Shown piece by piece: positions 10,980-23,657 of a DNA stretch of 64,000 bases. Numbering within the stretch: position 1 is the stretch's first letter; each line of letters begins with the position of its first letter. The notes under the pieces are model-generated. The model saw only the letters and a list, made by a program, of their open reading frames with translations, made no database searches and was not told the origin of the DNA. The translations under genes and the position numbers were made by a program. Source of the stretch: Histoplasma ohiense (lineage: Eukaryota > Ascomycota > Eurotiomycetes > Onygenales > Ajellomycetaceae). The stretch covers positions 3,973,001-4,037,000 of the forward strand of contig JAEVHH010000005.1 of NCBI GenBank assembly GCA_017607445.1, in the 5' to 3' direction.

Positions 10980-12814
10980 TCTTTTTGTGTTTATCTTCTT
11001 TTGCTGGAGTATGTGATTACAACGGAAGACTGGTCGCCCTGTACGAGGGTATCTGGAATTGGGGTGAGAATTCGAAGGTATTGTAGAACAAGAGGTGCTG
11101 CGCTTGATGGATTGTTGTGGATTGTTGTGGTGAGGGGCAGATGTCATAGTGGTGATTTTTTCCTGGCTGGTTTCAACGTCACTGGTTCAACCATGTCAGA
11201 CGCTACAGACACTTTTGCTTCGATCTGTACCAACGCTCAACTATATGAACCTGTTTCATAGAATTTATCCTTCATTTAACCAATACGTATCTAACACAAG
11301 GAAATAAAGTTGGCGGGAACAGAAACTAAATATACAATCATGGCTGAGCTGCTTCATTGGCTTAATAATGTTCTCGAAATACTTCGCGATATAGCGCAAG
11401 TAAATAATGGTTTCTGGCATACTTGGTAGCAGGTCGCGTATTTCAGAATCAGCGAAATCATCAGTAGATAGAGATGTTGCCAGTCAGTCCTCCTGCTGTA
11501 AGTCAAAGTGTTCCTCTGCATATTGGCTGCCATGAGGCTGCGTGCACGATCGGATTATCGAGAGAGGGAATAAATAGCCAGGGAATCCCCATACTCGCCA
11601 CAAATGAGTTCTCTAGCAGCCAATGCTGGTTTCCACGGACGGTTTATTTCCCGTAGTTTCCGGGTCGTGGACAAGCCTCTCTCCAAGTGGTTGGCATGTA
11701 CTCTTGATGATTGTTGCAATAACTGACCATAATTGTGTGCTGAAAAGAATGCGATACTACCAATGTGTCTCTCGTTTATGCCACAACCACTAGATATATT
11801 GTCAATACATCTCGATACGCCGCTTGAACAGTACTTAACCACCAGCAACGGGAACCTGGGCAGTTTCGTGGATGAGGTGACAAACTTTGTCAGTAGTTGC
11901 AGAGCGGTTAAAAATTCCAGTGCTGCGCTGGACAGCTGCGAGGCTGATAGTCACTCTCAAGTCAGGGGCTTCTGGAGCATGGGCCGCCATCCTATCGTGT
12001 CGGAACTATCCTCCGCAATATAAGAGGCAAAAAAGATGGAGATTGAGGAGCTCAGAATACGGGTCAGTTTGATCGGGTAGATATAGAGGTCGCAGCGAAA
12101 GAGTTGACCCAGCTTCTGCTCAAGAAACTCGATATTTAGGATATTCCCCGCGAACATTCTATAGGGGGCTAAGCCTCCCATTCTGATCGCTGGACAAAAT
12201 ATATTATCCCTTCCCTCCGATCCCGAGCCCGGATATCAACATAATGTGGGTTTCTCCATCTGCCTGTGGGCTGAAATGTGGAAGGGCGGACAAATAGTTC
12301 AGCCTGTCTGGTTATTGGAGGATATATTGATGCGGTACAAATTGGTCGCTACCCGTTGAATTACGACAATGAGCAGCAGAATGTGGGGAACAACACTCGT
12401 ATAATTCTTGAACTAGTTAACCACTAGTTACCTACACAAACAAGGATGCTTTAACTAATCAAGTTAGGGCCAGAAGAGACGTGGCAATCGCTTTTAAATG
12501 GAGCATGAGCCTTGCGGCAGAAGATATTCCCCTCGAATCAGCAGAAACGAGCACGCTTCAGCCCGCCAGATCAGACAGAATTCTCCTGTCGCCAAAATAT
12601 TGAAAATGCGGATATGACCAATGACCATTGAAGCCCGAAGGATCCTGCCCACTTGCCGCAAGCTGCAATGGCTGGTTCGCTCGCTGGTCGGGCTGTTAAC
12701 CTGATGTGCTAGTGCTGCAAAATGTAAAAATGAAAGCTCCATTCGAGAACAAGAGAACTCTCGAAAGACTCCTCCATCAGAGAGCGAAATCAAGGAGAGG
12801 ATGTTACTTTCAAT
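10980..12814. other. Intergenic region between divergent genes
   Basis: This is a 1.8-kb stretch between the SEC53 start and the ankyrin/CorA-like gene. Short ORFs near 11555-12181 on both strands have no recognisable domain and do not join by plausible splicing. Both promoters should lie here. Confidence 0.45.
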
Positions 12815-15800
12815 ATGGATAGCCCTTCCGATTCTTTTCATAGTGACCAGGAAAATACTCATTTTAAACTGACAGACGAACCCCTGAACGAGTATGATGT
12901 GCAACACGAGTTCGATTCTGAGAGTCTACGAGTTCTTGAGGTCGTGAGTGAAGGCAACGAAGACGAGCTGCTGCGCCTTCTAGACAACGGCGTTGATCTG
13001 AGAGCTGTAAACAGCGATGGACTCACAGCTCTTCACCTAGCGGTGGTAAACGATCATGAGTTGCTGGCAGAACTTCTGCTCAAGGCCGGTTCCAACGCGG
13101 AGAGTGCCAGTCATAACGGAAGCAAGCCTTTATATATTGCGGCGGAGTTAGGAAGTCTAGCCCTTGTCAACCTTTTATTGCGATTCAACGCCGATGTCGA
13201 ATCGCACAATGATGAAACTGGATATACAGCATTTCACCAGGCCCTTCTTAATGGACACGCCGGTGTTGCCATGGCCCTCCTCGAAAATAAAGCCAATATT
13301 GACGCATTAACTCCGGATGGGCACACTCCATTGTTCAGTGCCGTGATGCACGACGATTTGGAGATCACTGAATTCTTGCTAGATAATGGCGCCAATAAAT
13401 ATTTACGTGATGATAATGGCGAAACAGTGGACAAATTAGCAACGAGCGATCATATGCTTGAATTGCTTCGATCGGATAGGGTGTTGCATGGCCCGCCAAT
13501 TGAAAGGGGGAGGGAGAAACCGGAAATTCATTATAGGGTTCCATCTCTTCCAACTGAGGAGACCGACAAATTCAATTCTTGCCAGGGATTTCAAGGCACT
13601 ATTATTGACTTTTTTCTTGAAGGAACGGAGAAGAGGATCGAGAAGACAGCGTCGGTTTATGACATGCTTTACGGGAAAGGCCCGGAAGCAATTATGAATT
13701 CCGCAAAAAAAAGTAAGATGGACAAGCAAGCAAGCTTTAGGTGGTATCACCTACCCGCAAACAATGTAAGTGCATTTACCTTGGGCAAGCGCAAAACTAC
13801 ATGCTAACTATTTTGTAGATTGAATGGGTTGAGGTATAGTATTCATCGTTCCTAGTTGTCTAAAACTAAGACCCAAGACACTAATAATCAACAGATTCTA
13901 GTTAGCCGACATTTTGGAGAAAGGGAGTCGGGCGCGATAGTACTAAGCGAAGAATCGAAATCGAAACTAGCTCTGGCTAATGGGATTGGCCAACAATATA
14001 GAGCTTCCTCTACTCTTTCATCTTATATGAGGCCATTGTGTCGAACAATCAAGGTATATATAACATTACGCTTTTATATTTGCCGTTTACTACAGTTACT
14101 AATATCTGAATTATAGTCCCCTGATTTGTTACTAGGAAACGACCAAGCAGATCAACTCATGCTATTCGTAAGCCAGATGATTGCTGCAGCTCTTGAACCC
14201 ATCTACTAAGTCCCTGGCAGGTTCCGTTTCTCCACTTCGAAACCCATGCTGGCTACGAACGAATGGCTGCATTTTTAACAAACGAGAAGAGTAGGAGGGA
14301 AGGAGCTGTACACGACGGTGAACGACAACATTCAAAAGTATCGCAATTTCGCCATGGTAGAATCAGACCCGGGGCGAGAGTAAGCACTTCCCGCGCGCGA
14401 CCAGGAGACCGGGGAGTCAATAAAAGGACAGTTAAGACCGTTGTAGACAGCCAATACAGCTCCAGTTGCTCCAGTTCAGAAGATACCAAGGAGCCTTCTC
14501 ACTCTCGGAACATTTTTCACGGGGGGATGGATATACTGTCAACTATTCGTACTCTCGGAAGTAAAATTCTCCAAAAGTCGGGTCACATTGTTAAGCCACC
14601 ACGAAAATCATCAGACCATGAAGACGACCTAGAAAAAGGCGGAGGCACAACAAGTGCTAAGGATGAAGGTCAACCCGCAGAAAAGGACGCACTCGAGGCA
14701 GAGCGAACAAAGCTTGGCAAGGAATATGGGTTTCAAAATATCGATTCTGGTGAGGGAAAGGTGCGTAATGAAAATAAAGAACCTATGGAGTCGACACCGG
14801 CAGACAAAATAGAAGAAGACAAGACAGGGTATCCGAAAATGCCGCCAATCAATAGAACAAGCAGTGATACGCGAAATTCTTTCCATGTGGAAGATTTAAC
14901 CCGACCAGGCACCGATATCCCAGCAAGGAATACAGCAAGCCCCCACCCCCAGGTCGCCGAACCGTTACCATCCCCGAGCACCAATATTGCAAAAAACCAT
15001 TCGCAAAATTCTCTAGCTGAAAATTCGAGTTCCCCTGACCGAAAAGCTAGGGATATTTCGACACATATTGGCCAGCCAGGAAAGGCACATGCGACTCTGG
15101 ACCTCCACGCCGAGGGTGATTCCGCCGCGAACCAAAATACTGCTCTCCCTGGGACTGATGGTTATAAAATTGAGGAAGACGGCGTCCCTGCTAATGCTGT
15201 TCCCGGAGGCACCGGAGGTGGAACTACTTTTGATATACCTGGGGATGACGGCCAACCGGCAGATGCAACAGCCAATAGAACTAAATCTGAAGGCACAAAA
15301 CCTGCTATACCCCTCGACGAGCATCTCGTGAAAGGGTATTTGTCTCCACTGAGCCCTACAGATTCACCCCTTCACCTAAGAAGAACGCTTGATCAATATT
15401 TCTATACCCATCTCACAGATACTGCTGCAAGAGACCGCGGCCAGGTAGTCTATCGATACACGTTAAAGAATTCTGCAGAGCCTAAGATTTTCATGGTAGA
15501 TCAGTTGTGGCTCTGGATACTGAACGACAGTAATTACCTACCTCCACTTACCTGATGACTTCATTTGGATTTTGTTCAACGGGCTGACCAAATTTCAGAT
15601 ACTGTTATAAGCTGTTTTCCACAGCGATGGAATGTCTGGTCTGGTCAACCCCCACCAGCAGCCGGCATTGGTTTCGAAACCCCTCCAGTTGATCCAGCCA
15701 TCTTGGACATTCCGCCGTTTCAGGATACTGATACCAGAGCTCATCGTTCACAATTTCACGGGCGTGGACAGGGGCATGACCACTTTAGCCATGGTAAGAT

Positions 15801-17382
15801 GAAGGATAAAAACAAGAATGAATCGGGATTTATGCTTGGCTGGGTGACAGGGAAAAAACAGAAATCGGGGTCTAGCAGAAGGGACTCGCATATTAGAACA
15901 GAACGATGGAGGGCATCAGTAATTAACGAGGAACGGCATCACCGATATCCGGTCAGTAGCAACGGCGGGTCCTCTATTGAAAAGAAGCGTTTGGCATTGC
16001 TCAAGCGCGACCCCTTGAACGTTCACCAGATGATACTTAGCCACATTGGGTTGAAAACGCGTGACCCTCTCAGATCAGCTCACGATCTAGCGCAGCTCAT
16101 TACCGGCTTTTGTATATGTTTATTTGATGAGTATCGGGTCCCGGATGAGTATCAGTTTTTTGACTTCTTCGAACGATCTATTGGTGCTGTGGTGGGTTTT
16201 TCACACCTTCTGAGGAGTGTGGTCCAAACTAACTAGCGGAAATAACTAGATTGACCAAGAAACGCAATGTTTTGAGGACTTTGCAAATAGGCTGGCTCGA
16301 TCAAGCCTGCGAATAACGCCCAGCTCAGAGGTCTTCAGCATCACCGCTGAAACAAAATTGCTTGTCGAAATCAAAGACATCATCGACGAACTTGGAATTT
16401 TACACATGATCCTAAGCGATCAGACAATACCTATAGAGGAGTTTTCCAAATATTTGGTGGAGCACAAGAAACCTAAAAATGCCAATCCGAGTGATGACCA
16501 TTCCTCACCAGTACGGTTTCCAGTTCTTGAGGGCCATCTATATCGGGTTGAAAAAATGCAACGGCTCGCGAACCAGACTTCCAAAGCCGTAAGTGCATGA
16601 AAGCAGACTAAATGATATCCCCCTGTTAATATTTTGTAGCTCTATAATCTTCTCGACTTGAAGCAAAAACAAAACAATGTCTCTGAAGCATTGTCCGCAC
16701 GTAAACAGGCCGAAAATGCCTCGCAGCAAGCAAGAGCAACCAAGGACCTTACCGAGCGGGGTCTGGAGAATGCTGACCTTGCCCGCCAGCAAGCAGATGA
16801 ATCCATACGGCAAGGCAGAACAGTGCTAGTTTTCACCGTGGTCACTATTATATTTGTGAGGAATCCTCTGCCGCGCTTTAAACCCGATCTAAAAATTAAT
16901 CGAGAGATTCAGCTTCCGTTATCGTTTATGGCTGCGTTTTTCGCCATTAATATCGATTCTTTCCCTTGGAATAAAGGAGATAAGCTCCCAATGGATTACG
17001 TCTTGAGATACATGTGTATGCGAAAATTTCCTGTGCCTTTTACAACCTATCGTCCTTTACGTATCTAACATACTTAGCAGTCAGCATATCCGGGGCAATA
17101 TCCATCCCTTTTATTCTGATTGCATTGAACCAGGATCGCATTGCAGAATTTTTAAAGAACCATGGAAAACCAACGGCGACTGTAGTTTTTATCGTTCTAT
17201 CGCTGGTAATACTACTTTCAGTCATTTGGACCAGGGATCTGGCGCCAGGAATGAAAGCGGCTGTGACTGTCTTCATTGTTTTGTTGACAATACTGGCTCT
17301 TGCAGTTCGCAGTATATACCCTTTGTTCAACAAGTTGCATGCGAACGAGAGCATTTCTACTTATTCATCATCATGTTCTTGA
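12815..17382 (+). CDS. Ankyrin-repeat protein with C-terminal CorA-like membrane region
   Basis: Ten exons: 12815-13765, 13819-13833 (15 bp), 13895-14053, 14117-14167, 14221-15529, 15599-16191, 16250-16588, 16640-16855, 16913-17015 and 17081-17382. They total 4038 nt (1345 residues), and all junctions are GT..AG and in phase. Residues about 40-220 hold about five ankyrin repeats (e.g. DGLTALHLAVVNDHELLAELLL). Next comes the landmark FRWYHLPANN-IEWVE, a long polar disordered section (about 400-750), and LDQYFYTHLTDTAARDRGQVVYRY, VDQLWLWILN and TVISCFPQRW, all typical of the fungal ankyrin/CorA-like family. A coiled coil (1140-1200) leads into four hydrophobic helices at about 1199-1225, 1245-1265, 1280-1298 and 1304-1325. 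TM1 ends LPLSFMAAFFAINIDSFPWN, with no GMN selectivity motif, so magnesium transport should not be assumed. The large cytosolic ankyrin part suggests a scaffolding or sensing role (inference). It converges on a Fig1-like gene 160 bp away. Confidence 0.85.
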
Positions 17383-17542
17383 ATAGATTGTTAGGTCATA
17401 GCTTGAAACATTGCATTCTCAGAGTCCATCTGGCTTAAAAATTCCCAGACTAGCTGTCCCAGCATAACTCATATATTGACTTAAAATATTTGACTAAACG
17501 AAAAGAAACGGCGTAAACAAGAGATAAAATCACGCCAAATCA

Positions 17543-18532
17543 CTAATCGCTAAGCTTTATTACAAGGTCTAAGCTCACAAGCATGACAACCAACCCTAAG
17601 ACAACAAGAAAAGCAGCAAAAACTCCACCCCAGCCAAGTATCATAGCGACTACTCCGCTGTGAGATCTGACGACGCCATAATAGAGCTCCTCATGCATGG
17701 TAACACTTGCGGAGCTCGATATATGCTGCCAAAATATAGATACAAAGGCTAACAACGAAGCAAGCCCCACTAAAACAGTCGTGACACGAGACACCACCTT
17801 TGAGGGAAATGGTTTGACCTGAACTTCGCTGCCATCCGAATCGACGTCATCCTGCCAGGTGGGAAAGGTCGCGAGGAGCAGGAAACAGACGAATAGAAAT
17901 GGAATAGATGCAAATCTATGTTGACAAATTAGTGAATTCTCCACGAGGAATTATCGACGCATGGGATGGCCGCTCTTGGAGAGCGCATGCGATGAGAGTG
18001 AATATGGGCGACTCCTACATTAGGCCGCTGAAAACCATCCGATCCTTGAAGGCCTTGGACATATATATCAGATTTAACGGGTCGATATTCGATGTTTTTT
18101 GGTCACTGATGACTTTTGCTAGCGGCTGTATGTCTCGAGCACAAACCCAGAGCCCTGAGGCTTGCTTCAAGCAATGGCTCAGATATCCTGTCCTGATCTC
18201 AAACGAATCTGCATTATTTCGCGCTCCGGTGGTTAAATTTGCGAATATCCCTGGCATATTTGGATTAAGTTTTGCTGGGTGTTCATCCTGCAGCGGCGAA
18301 GAGGTGATATTCGTAGCGTATGATAACGATATTAAATAAACGTTGATGAGAGCAGAGTTCGAGCAGCTTGCGACGAGAACCGCTGGAAAGAAAATTCAAC
18401 ATTTCTCTCCATACAGATACAACCAGGGAAGAAAGAGGAAGGGCGACGAAACATACATAGAAATACAATTGGAACAAGCAAAAGAAACATCAAAACATGG
18501 TGATACCTAACAACGTCGAGATCTGGCATCAT
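17543..18532 (-). CDS. Four-TM Fig1/claudin-like membrane protein
   Basis: Three exons, 18532-18421, 18382-18019 and 17915-17543 (849 nt, 282 residues), are joined by introns of 38 bp (GTATCT..TTCCAG) and 103 bp (GTAGGA..CATAG). TM1 is near residues 12-28. A large extracellular loop follows with SNSALINVYLISLSYATN, then IRTGYLSHCLKQASGLWVC (a G-x-x-x-C/W-x-C pattern) and DPLNLIYMSKAFKDRMVFSGL. TM2 is FASIPFLFVCFLLLATFPTW, then come a short acidic loop, TM3 (TTVLVGLASLLAFVSIFW) and TM4 (near the C-terminus). This matches the Fig1/Sur7-type fungal claudin superfamily, whose members act in mating calcium influx and membrane fusion or in eisosomes. Which subgroup it belongs to cannot be settled by eye. 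Exon 1 is the weakest part because intron 1 is unusually short. It lies tail to tail with the ankyrin/CorA-like gene. Confidence 0.66.
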
Positions 18533-19635
18533 GCTCAGGCAGTCAGCAAAAACGTGCTAGTTTTAAGCGGCGTTTGGAAATGCATACATTTCTTAAAGGT
18601 CGTCGAAAATCCATTAAATGCCATATTGAGTAGGATGACGAAAATAAAATAAAACTGCTGGTGTCATTAACAAGAGTAGGATTGAGAGAATCCACAGAAG
18701 GAACTCCCCGCGCCTGTCCCCGAACGAAATGAAATGTTGTGTCCATAATTGCTTTTTCTTGCTACACCGATTGACAGCACGTCCCCCATCCATGCCCTGA
18801 CCAGTTTGACTGCGTGGGCCAATCAGGCTGGCACTTGACGTCTGGCGCGCGGGTTCTGTTTCTTTGCGAAGCGCTAAACTTTTGCTGGCAGAAACTGAAA
18901 CTTAGGCAGTTTGTTACCCTAGCGTTTGCCAGGGGTTGATTTAGTGGAATTGTGACGTCCGGGCAATAGCCAAACGACCATTGACTCTTAGCTAGAAAAT
19001 TTAAGAATAGTAGCTGGCTTGGACCCGGTGTTTAGTTAAGACCCAGTTAGTCTTCTTCAAAGCGCAACGGCGGCCCCATGTTCAGGTGTTGACTTCAAGT
19101 CGCAGGAGTTCCCATTTGGGTCTGACGAAAATTTAGCAGTTTACTCTATAGGTGTCGATATCAACTGAATACTCACTAGGATTCCAATCCGCCCCTTTTC
19201 AATCTTTGGTTTTTCAGATGTGCTTCGAGTAAACCTTACGATGTGGTTGACTCGATTGAAGCTTTATATAACCTTCAGAGTTTTCGATAGACAATTACTC
19301 GTGTTCAGCCATTCGTTCTTCTTCCAAGGGGAAGAAGGTTGCAATCACCCTCTAGCCGCAAACCTCTCCGTGCAGGTTTGAGGAGGATGAAAATGCCCTC
19401 TGTGATGTGACCTGGTTGCTCTAATACTGGCGATCCACTCCACTCCCATTCAGATCAGAGTCATCAAAATGGAAAAATCATATCTTGAAAAAAAATTGTT
19501 GGAGTCGCCCACGTTGACTTATCAGATCTGCTTAGTCACCAACACCCCTCTCCCCTCGTTTTTTTGCGCTGATAATATGAACTTGAATTTTAACATTAAT
19601 CTAACAAGTCGGAGGACCCAGCGGGAATTGCTACA
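18533..19635. other. Intergenic region between divergent genes
   Basis: No recognisable gene. It should contain the promoters of the Fig1-like gene (left) and the orotate phosphoribosyltransferase gene (right). An ORF at 19469-19720 overlaps the first exon of that gene in another frame and is a shadow. Confidence 0.45.
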
Positions 19636-20515
19636 ATGTATTCGGCACAGTCCACAAGCTCTCCCCTTCCTGCCTATAAAACGACTTTCCTTGAGTCCTG
19701 TCTCTCCGCCAATGTGCTGAAATTCGGGGTTTTCACCCTTAAATCCGGGCGAAGTCTGTATATACTTTTACTCTCAGCATGATTGATACGCATGAGTTGC
19801 CAATTGCTGATATATACGGTGCTTAGAGTCGCCTTACTTCTTCAATGCGGGCCTCTTTCATACATCGTCACTCCTTTCCGCTATTTCTACCGCCTACGCT
19901 AACACTATCGTTTCCTACCTCGCCTCCAATCCTTCTATTCCGAAGCCCGATGTAATCTTCGGGTAAGCAAGCACATAAAATCTTTTGATACCGATCGCAG
20001 AAGCCGTAAAATTACTGATTGGAGGATTCCTAAGGCCTGCTTACAAAGGAATCCCTCTCGCGTGCGCAACGCTACTTGAACTTCACCGTATGGACCCGGC
20101 GACTTGGTCCTCAGTCTCCTACAGCTACAACCGGAAGGAAGCCAAGGATCACGGAGAAGGTGGGAGCATCGTGGGATCCCCGTTAAAGGGGAAGAACGTT
20201 CTTGTCATAGACGACGTGGTCACCGCCGGTACTGCGATGCGAGAGACGTTAAAGTTAGTGGAAACAGAAGGCGGTAAAGTGGTGGGCTTTGTAGTTGCGC
20301 TTGACCGACAGGAGAAAATGCCCGGGCCGAAAGGTGTTGAAACCGACGATGAGCCGAGGATGAGTGCTATGGGTCAGATTAGACAAGAATTCGGCGTCCC
20401 AACTGCTAGTATTGTTACGCTGCAGGATCTTATTACGTTAATGGGAACCCAAGGCAACAAGGAGGATATGGATAAGCTGGAAGAATACAGAAGCCGGTAC
20501 CGAGCCAGTGATTGA
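19636..20515 (+). CDS. ura5: Orotate phosphoribosyltransferase
   Basis: Three exons, 19636-19753, 19827-19962 and 20035-20515, give 735 nt (244 residues). The first splice joins FTLKSGR to KSPYFFNAGLF and the second joins PDVIFG to PAYKGIPLACATLLEL, restoring canonical family strings. The PRPP-binding loop VLVIDDVVTAGTAM lies near residue 140. The enzyme makes orotidine 5'-monophosphate from orotate and PRPP, the fifth step of de novo pyrimidine synthesis in the cytosol. The ATG at 19636 was chosen because it is in frame with LPAYKTTFLESCLSANVLKFG, the expected N-terminus. Length and motifs are normal. The first intron uses GTCTGT, a weaker donor, but the phase and resulting protein leave little doubt. 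Confidence 0.95.
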
Positions 20516-21680
20516 TGGGCAATATTGCTAGGTCATTCACCGGCATGGGGTGCTGATATTGTTTATTTCCTGTTGTTAGGGAGGTCCTTGCCAGCTATGA
20601 GCGGCTGATCATGGTCTTGCCTAAAGACCAGCAACGCTAAGCGCGTTGCGCCATCTAGGCTGATGTCGTCGAAACATGTTGATGCGATACAGCACATCCA
20701 TCCCTAGGTAGAGAAATGAAATAGCATTCGAACCCTCGGAATGAGAACACACAGGAAGAAAATTCCTGGAATGGCAGTACACCCAACAAGATTGTGTGTC
20801 CTTGTTTGCCTAAAACATACTCCACTTCGTTACTGACTGTTGAAAGGGGAGTCTTACGGTCGCGAAAAAGAAGCAGCCCGAGAAGCCATGACTTTGAGAT
20901 CGCTAGTTATGGTTCTCTAGGAATTCGAAAAAGCCTTACACTAGGCTGCCGGACTTTCATATGTTTTCTAAACTTTAGAGATCTTTTATTCCAGCGGATC
21001 AGCGAAGGTAACTTAAATAGAGAGCTCGGCTTTATCTCACAATACCACCTCCCCCCACGCATCCATCGAGCTGTGGAGAGAATGGCGTGGCGATGCAATG
21101 TTACAGCCTCGAAGCACGTATGCGCTGTTACATAGCCAAGATGTCCTGCAAGGAAGCGGTTTTTGATGCCATCGGCTAGTATGGCAATCCAGTTTTCACG
21201 ACAGCTTTGTTTGCAGACCGCCGCCTAGGAAGTAATAATTGAGTAACTCACCAACTCCAGTCGGAGCAAATGCTGGAAAACAGATATCAGCAGGAGCTTG
21301 GCTGTCAAGACGTTAAAATCAACCACGACACACAGGGTCTCACAAGCGACAGGCTGGACTGTTTGGCACACGCTGCTGATATACCAGCGCATCTCAGCTG
21401 AGGCGGATTCTATCCTCAAGATACGCGGATCCACAAGAACAGGCGGACCTAAGCCATGCGATCCCTTCCGAATCGGGCGCATAAGGATCGCTCTATGCAG
21501 AGGGCTAGCATGTACTTGATTCAGCTCTGCGATGCCTCAAAGAAGATGTGAAAATTTGTTCGGGCTTGAAGCTGAGCTGAGGTTTTCTCCAAGAAAAGAG
21601 GAGTCCCACGCAGAGGATTGACTCGTTTAGGGTAAAATTCTCGACAGATTTCCAGCTCGATTGAGACCTTATGGCCTCAC
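20516..21680. other. Intergenic region, no gene seen
   Basis: This lies between the orotate phosphoribosyltransferase stop and the carboxylesterase promoter. ORFs on both strands lack domains. The motif near 20720 that resembles a tRNA T-loop has no matching A box. Confidence 0.45.
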
Positions 21681-21688
21681 ATATAAAG
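21681..21688 (+). promoter_or_regulatory. Candidate TATA box of the carboxylesterase gene
   Basis: ATATAAAG starts about 98 bp before the ATG at 21779, a normal core-promoter distance for a filamentous fungus. A (AT)n run follows at about 21698-21711. This rests on sequence resemblance only. Confidence 0.35.
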
Positions 21689-21778
21689 GGCTCGCAATAT
21701 ATATATATATCTCTCTCTTGGGGCATGGCTGCGCTCCTCCAAGCCCTCAGCTGATTATCAAAATCCAAAACAAACGCC

Positions 21779-23449
21779 ATGTATTTTTCCGTCCTACTTC
21801 TTACTACAGTTCTCTACACGCTCACTGCCAGCTCAACTCCTTGCCATAACCCGAAAAGTCAACCTACGGTTATCATAGACTCCGGGACTATTGCGGGGAC
21901 TGTCGCCTGTCTTCCATCTTCCAGTCGCTCCGTCAATAAATTCCTCGGTATTCCCTTTGCTGCACCTCCTGTTCGATTTAAGGCTCCACAGCCAGTCACG
22001 CCATGGAGAAGGACGTATGACGCCTCCAAATACAAGCCCGCTTGTCTCCAGCAGTTCAATTACCCGGAAGCAGTGCGCAACGAGTCAATCAGGTGGTTCA
22101 ACACGCCTCCACCTCCCGCTGGAGAGAGCGAAGATTGTCTAAATCTCAATGTTTTTGCTCCAGCGTCCTCATACAGAAGCCCCAAGACCGTGATGGTCTG
22201 GATACATGGAGGCTCTTACCTTTTTGGGTCTGGCTCTTTGCACCTCTACGACGGCTCCAGCTTGGCTGCTAATCAAGATGTTGTGGTGGTAACAATCAAC
22301 TATCGGACAAATCTATTTGGGTTCCCTGGATCCCCTGAGCTACCAGCAGCGGAGAAGAACTTGGGGTGAGTTTCAAATTCGTCAAGAAATAGAAAGTTGA
22401 AATCTAATTATGTGAGTTCCAGATTACTGGATCAACGGTTCGCCCTGGATTGGGTTCGACGTAATATCGCAGCCTTCGGCGGGGATCCAGAGAAAATAAC
22501 AATTTTCGGAGAAAGCGCAGGAGGAGGGAGCGTCGATGGTCTAATTACCGCTCCGCCCGAACCTGTTCCCTTCCGCGCTGCAATTATGCAATCTGGCCAG
22601 TCCACGATAAGGGCTCTCGACCCTGACCCTGCTGTCGCATGGAAAAAGCTCCTGGACGTGACTAGATGCTCTTCCTCAAATGACGCTCTCGAATGTGTTC
22701 GCGCAGTTCCTGCCTTGGAGTTGAAAGAAATCATCGAACGGCAACAGCTAGTATTTGGACCGACACCTGATGGTGGTGTCACCTGGGCAGACTCTCCTCG
22801 CAAAAGGCGTCTCGATTCGGCCGATCAGAAATCACTTATTGCGCGTGTACCGGTGTTGATGGGAAGCAACGCTGACGAAGCTCTTCCCTTCGCAGCAGGC
22901 ATGAATGACACTGAGGGATTCCTCCGTGGATATTTATTGGGCGTTCCTGAAAAGACTATTCAAAACATCCTGAATACATACCCTATTGGTTCCCCAGGAA
23001 TTAGCGATGAATCCCATCGTCTGTCTGCCATCCTTACTGACTTTTCCTTCCAGTGCCCAGCGAGGTTAGACACAGATGACAGCGCAGCCGCGGGAATTGA
23101 TGTATGGCGATACTATTTTAACGCGAGCTTTCCAAACACTGAGCTAGCCGAGGGAGGCGGAGCATATCATGGATTGGAAGTCTATTCGATTTTTGGAACG
23201 TATCCTCAAGAAGGGGCCACGAAGTTCCAGATAGAAGTTGGAAAGGGGATGCAGGAGGCTTGGGCGAATTTTGCCAAGAATCCAAATAAGGGCCCGGGAT
23301 GGGAGAAAGTTCCTCGACTCGGAGTGTTTGGCGGTGGTGCAAGAACAGGAACAGGCGATGAAGACAGAAAGGTATTGGCAACCATAAATTCCAAGGATGT
23401 GGACGTGAGATGCGGTGTTTGGGACGAGTTGTATAATGCTTCAAGTTAG
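21779..23449 (+). CDS. Secreted type-B carboxylesterase/lipase
   Basis: Two exons, 21779-22365 and 22423-23449 (57-bp intron, GTGAGT..TTCCAG), encode 537 residues. A hydrophobic signal peptide covers about residues 1-19. The family strings are FLGIPFAAPPVRF, SEDCLNLNVFAP, VMVWIHGGSYLFGSG (oxyanion region), VVVTINYRTNLFGFPG, WVRRNIAAFGGDP and the nucleophile elbow TIFGESAGGGS. A C-terminal YHGLEV segment supplies the likely catalytic His. These alpha/beta hydrolases (PF00135) cleave carboxylic esters; substrates vary from triglycerides to feruloyl or sterol esters and cannot be read from the sequence. Splicing restores NLGLLDQRFALDWV. A secreted nutritional or detoxifying role is inferred. The neighbours are unrelated. 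Confidence 0.92.
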
Positions 23450-23657
23450 CAACATGAATTCCATGAGAACTCAGTGTAATTATAGAGCATAGTTTTATGA
23501 TAACGTCAGTTCATTCTCCTCGAGATTTCAGCTGGGCGTTTTGTGAGATAACAAGTCACAAATTTATTTCCGCACTCATTAACTCCAAAAATGAGCAGAG
23601 AATCCCCGCCTTGGGCCACAGCCCATTATTACAAGCTCCCCCATATTTTAAGGAACA

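Noticed and set aside
10980..11147. In-frame N-terminal extension of the phosphomannomutase ORF
   Set aside because: The extension is Ser/Thr/Asn-rich without family similarity. The ATG at 10979 gives a normal-length enzyme.
11555..12181. Overlapping short ORFs on both strands upstream of the ankyrin gene, considered as a gene relic
   Set aside because: The pieces cannot be joined by plausible splicing or single-base changes into any family I recognise.
12494..12907. 137-residue minus-strand ORF overlapping the ankyrin gene start
   Set aside because: It is antisense to a well-supported first exon and has no recognisable domain.
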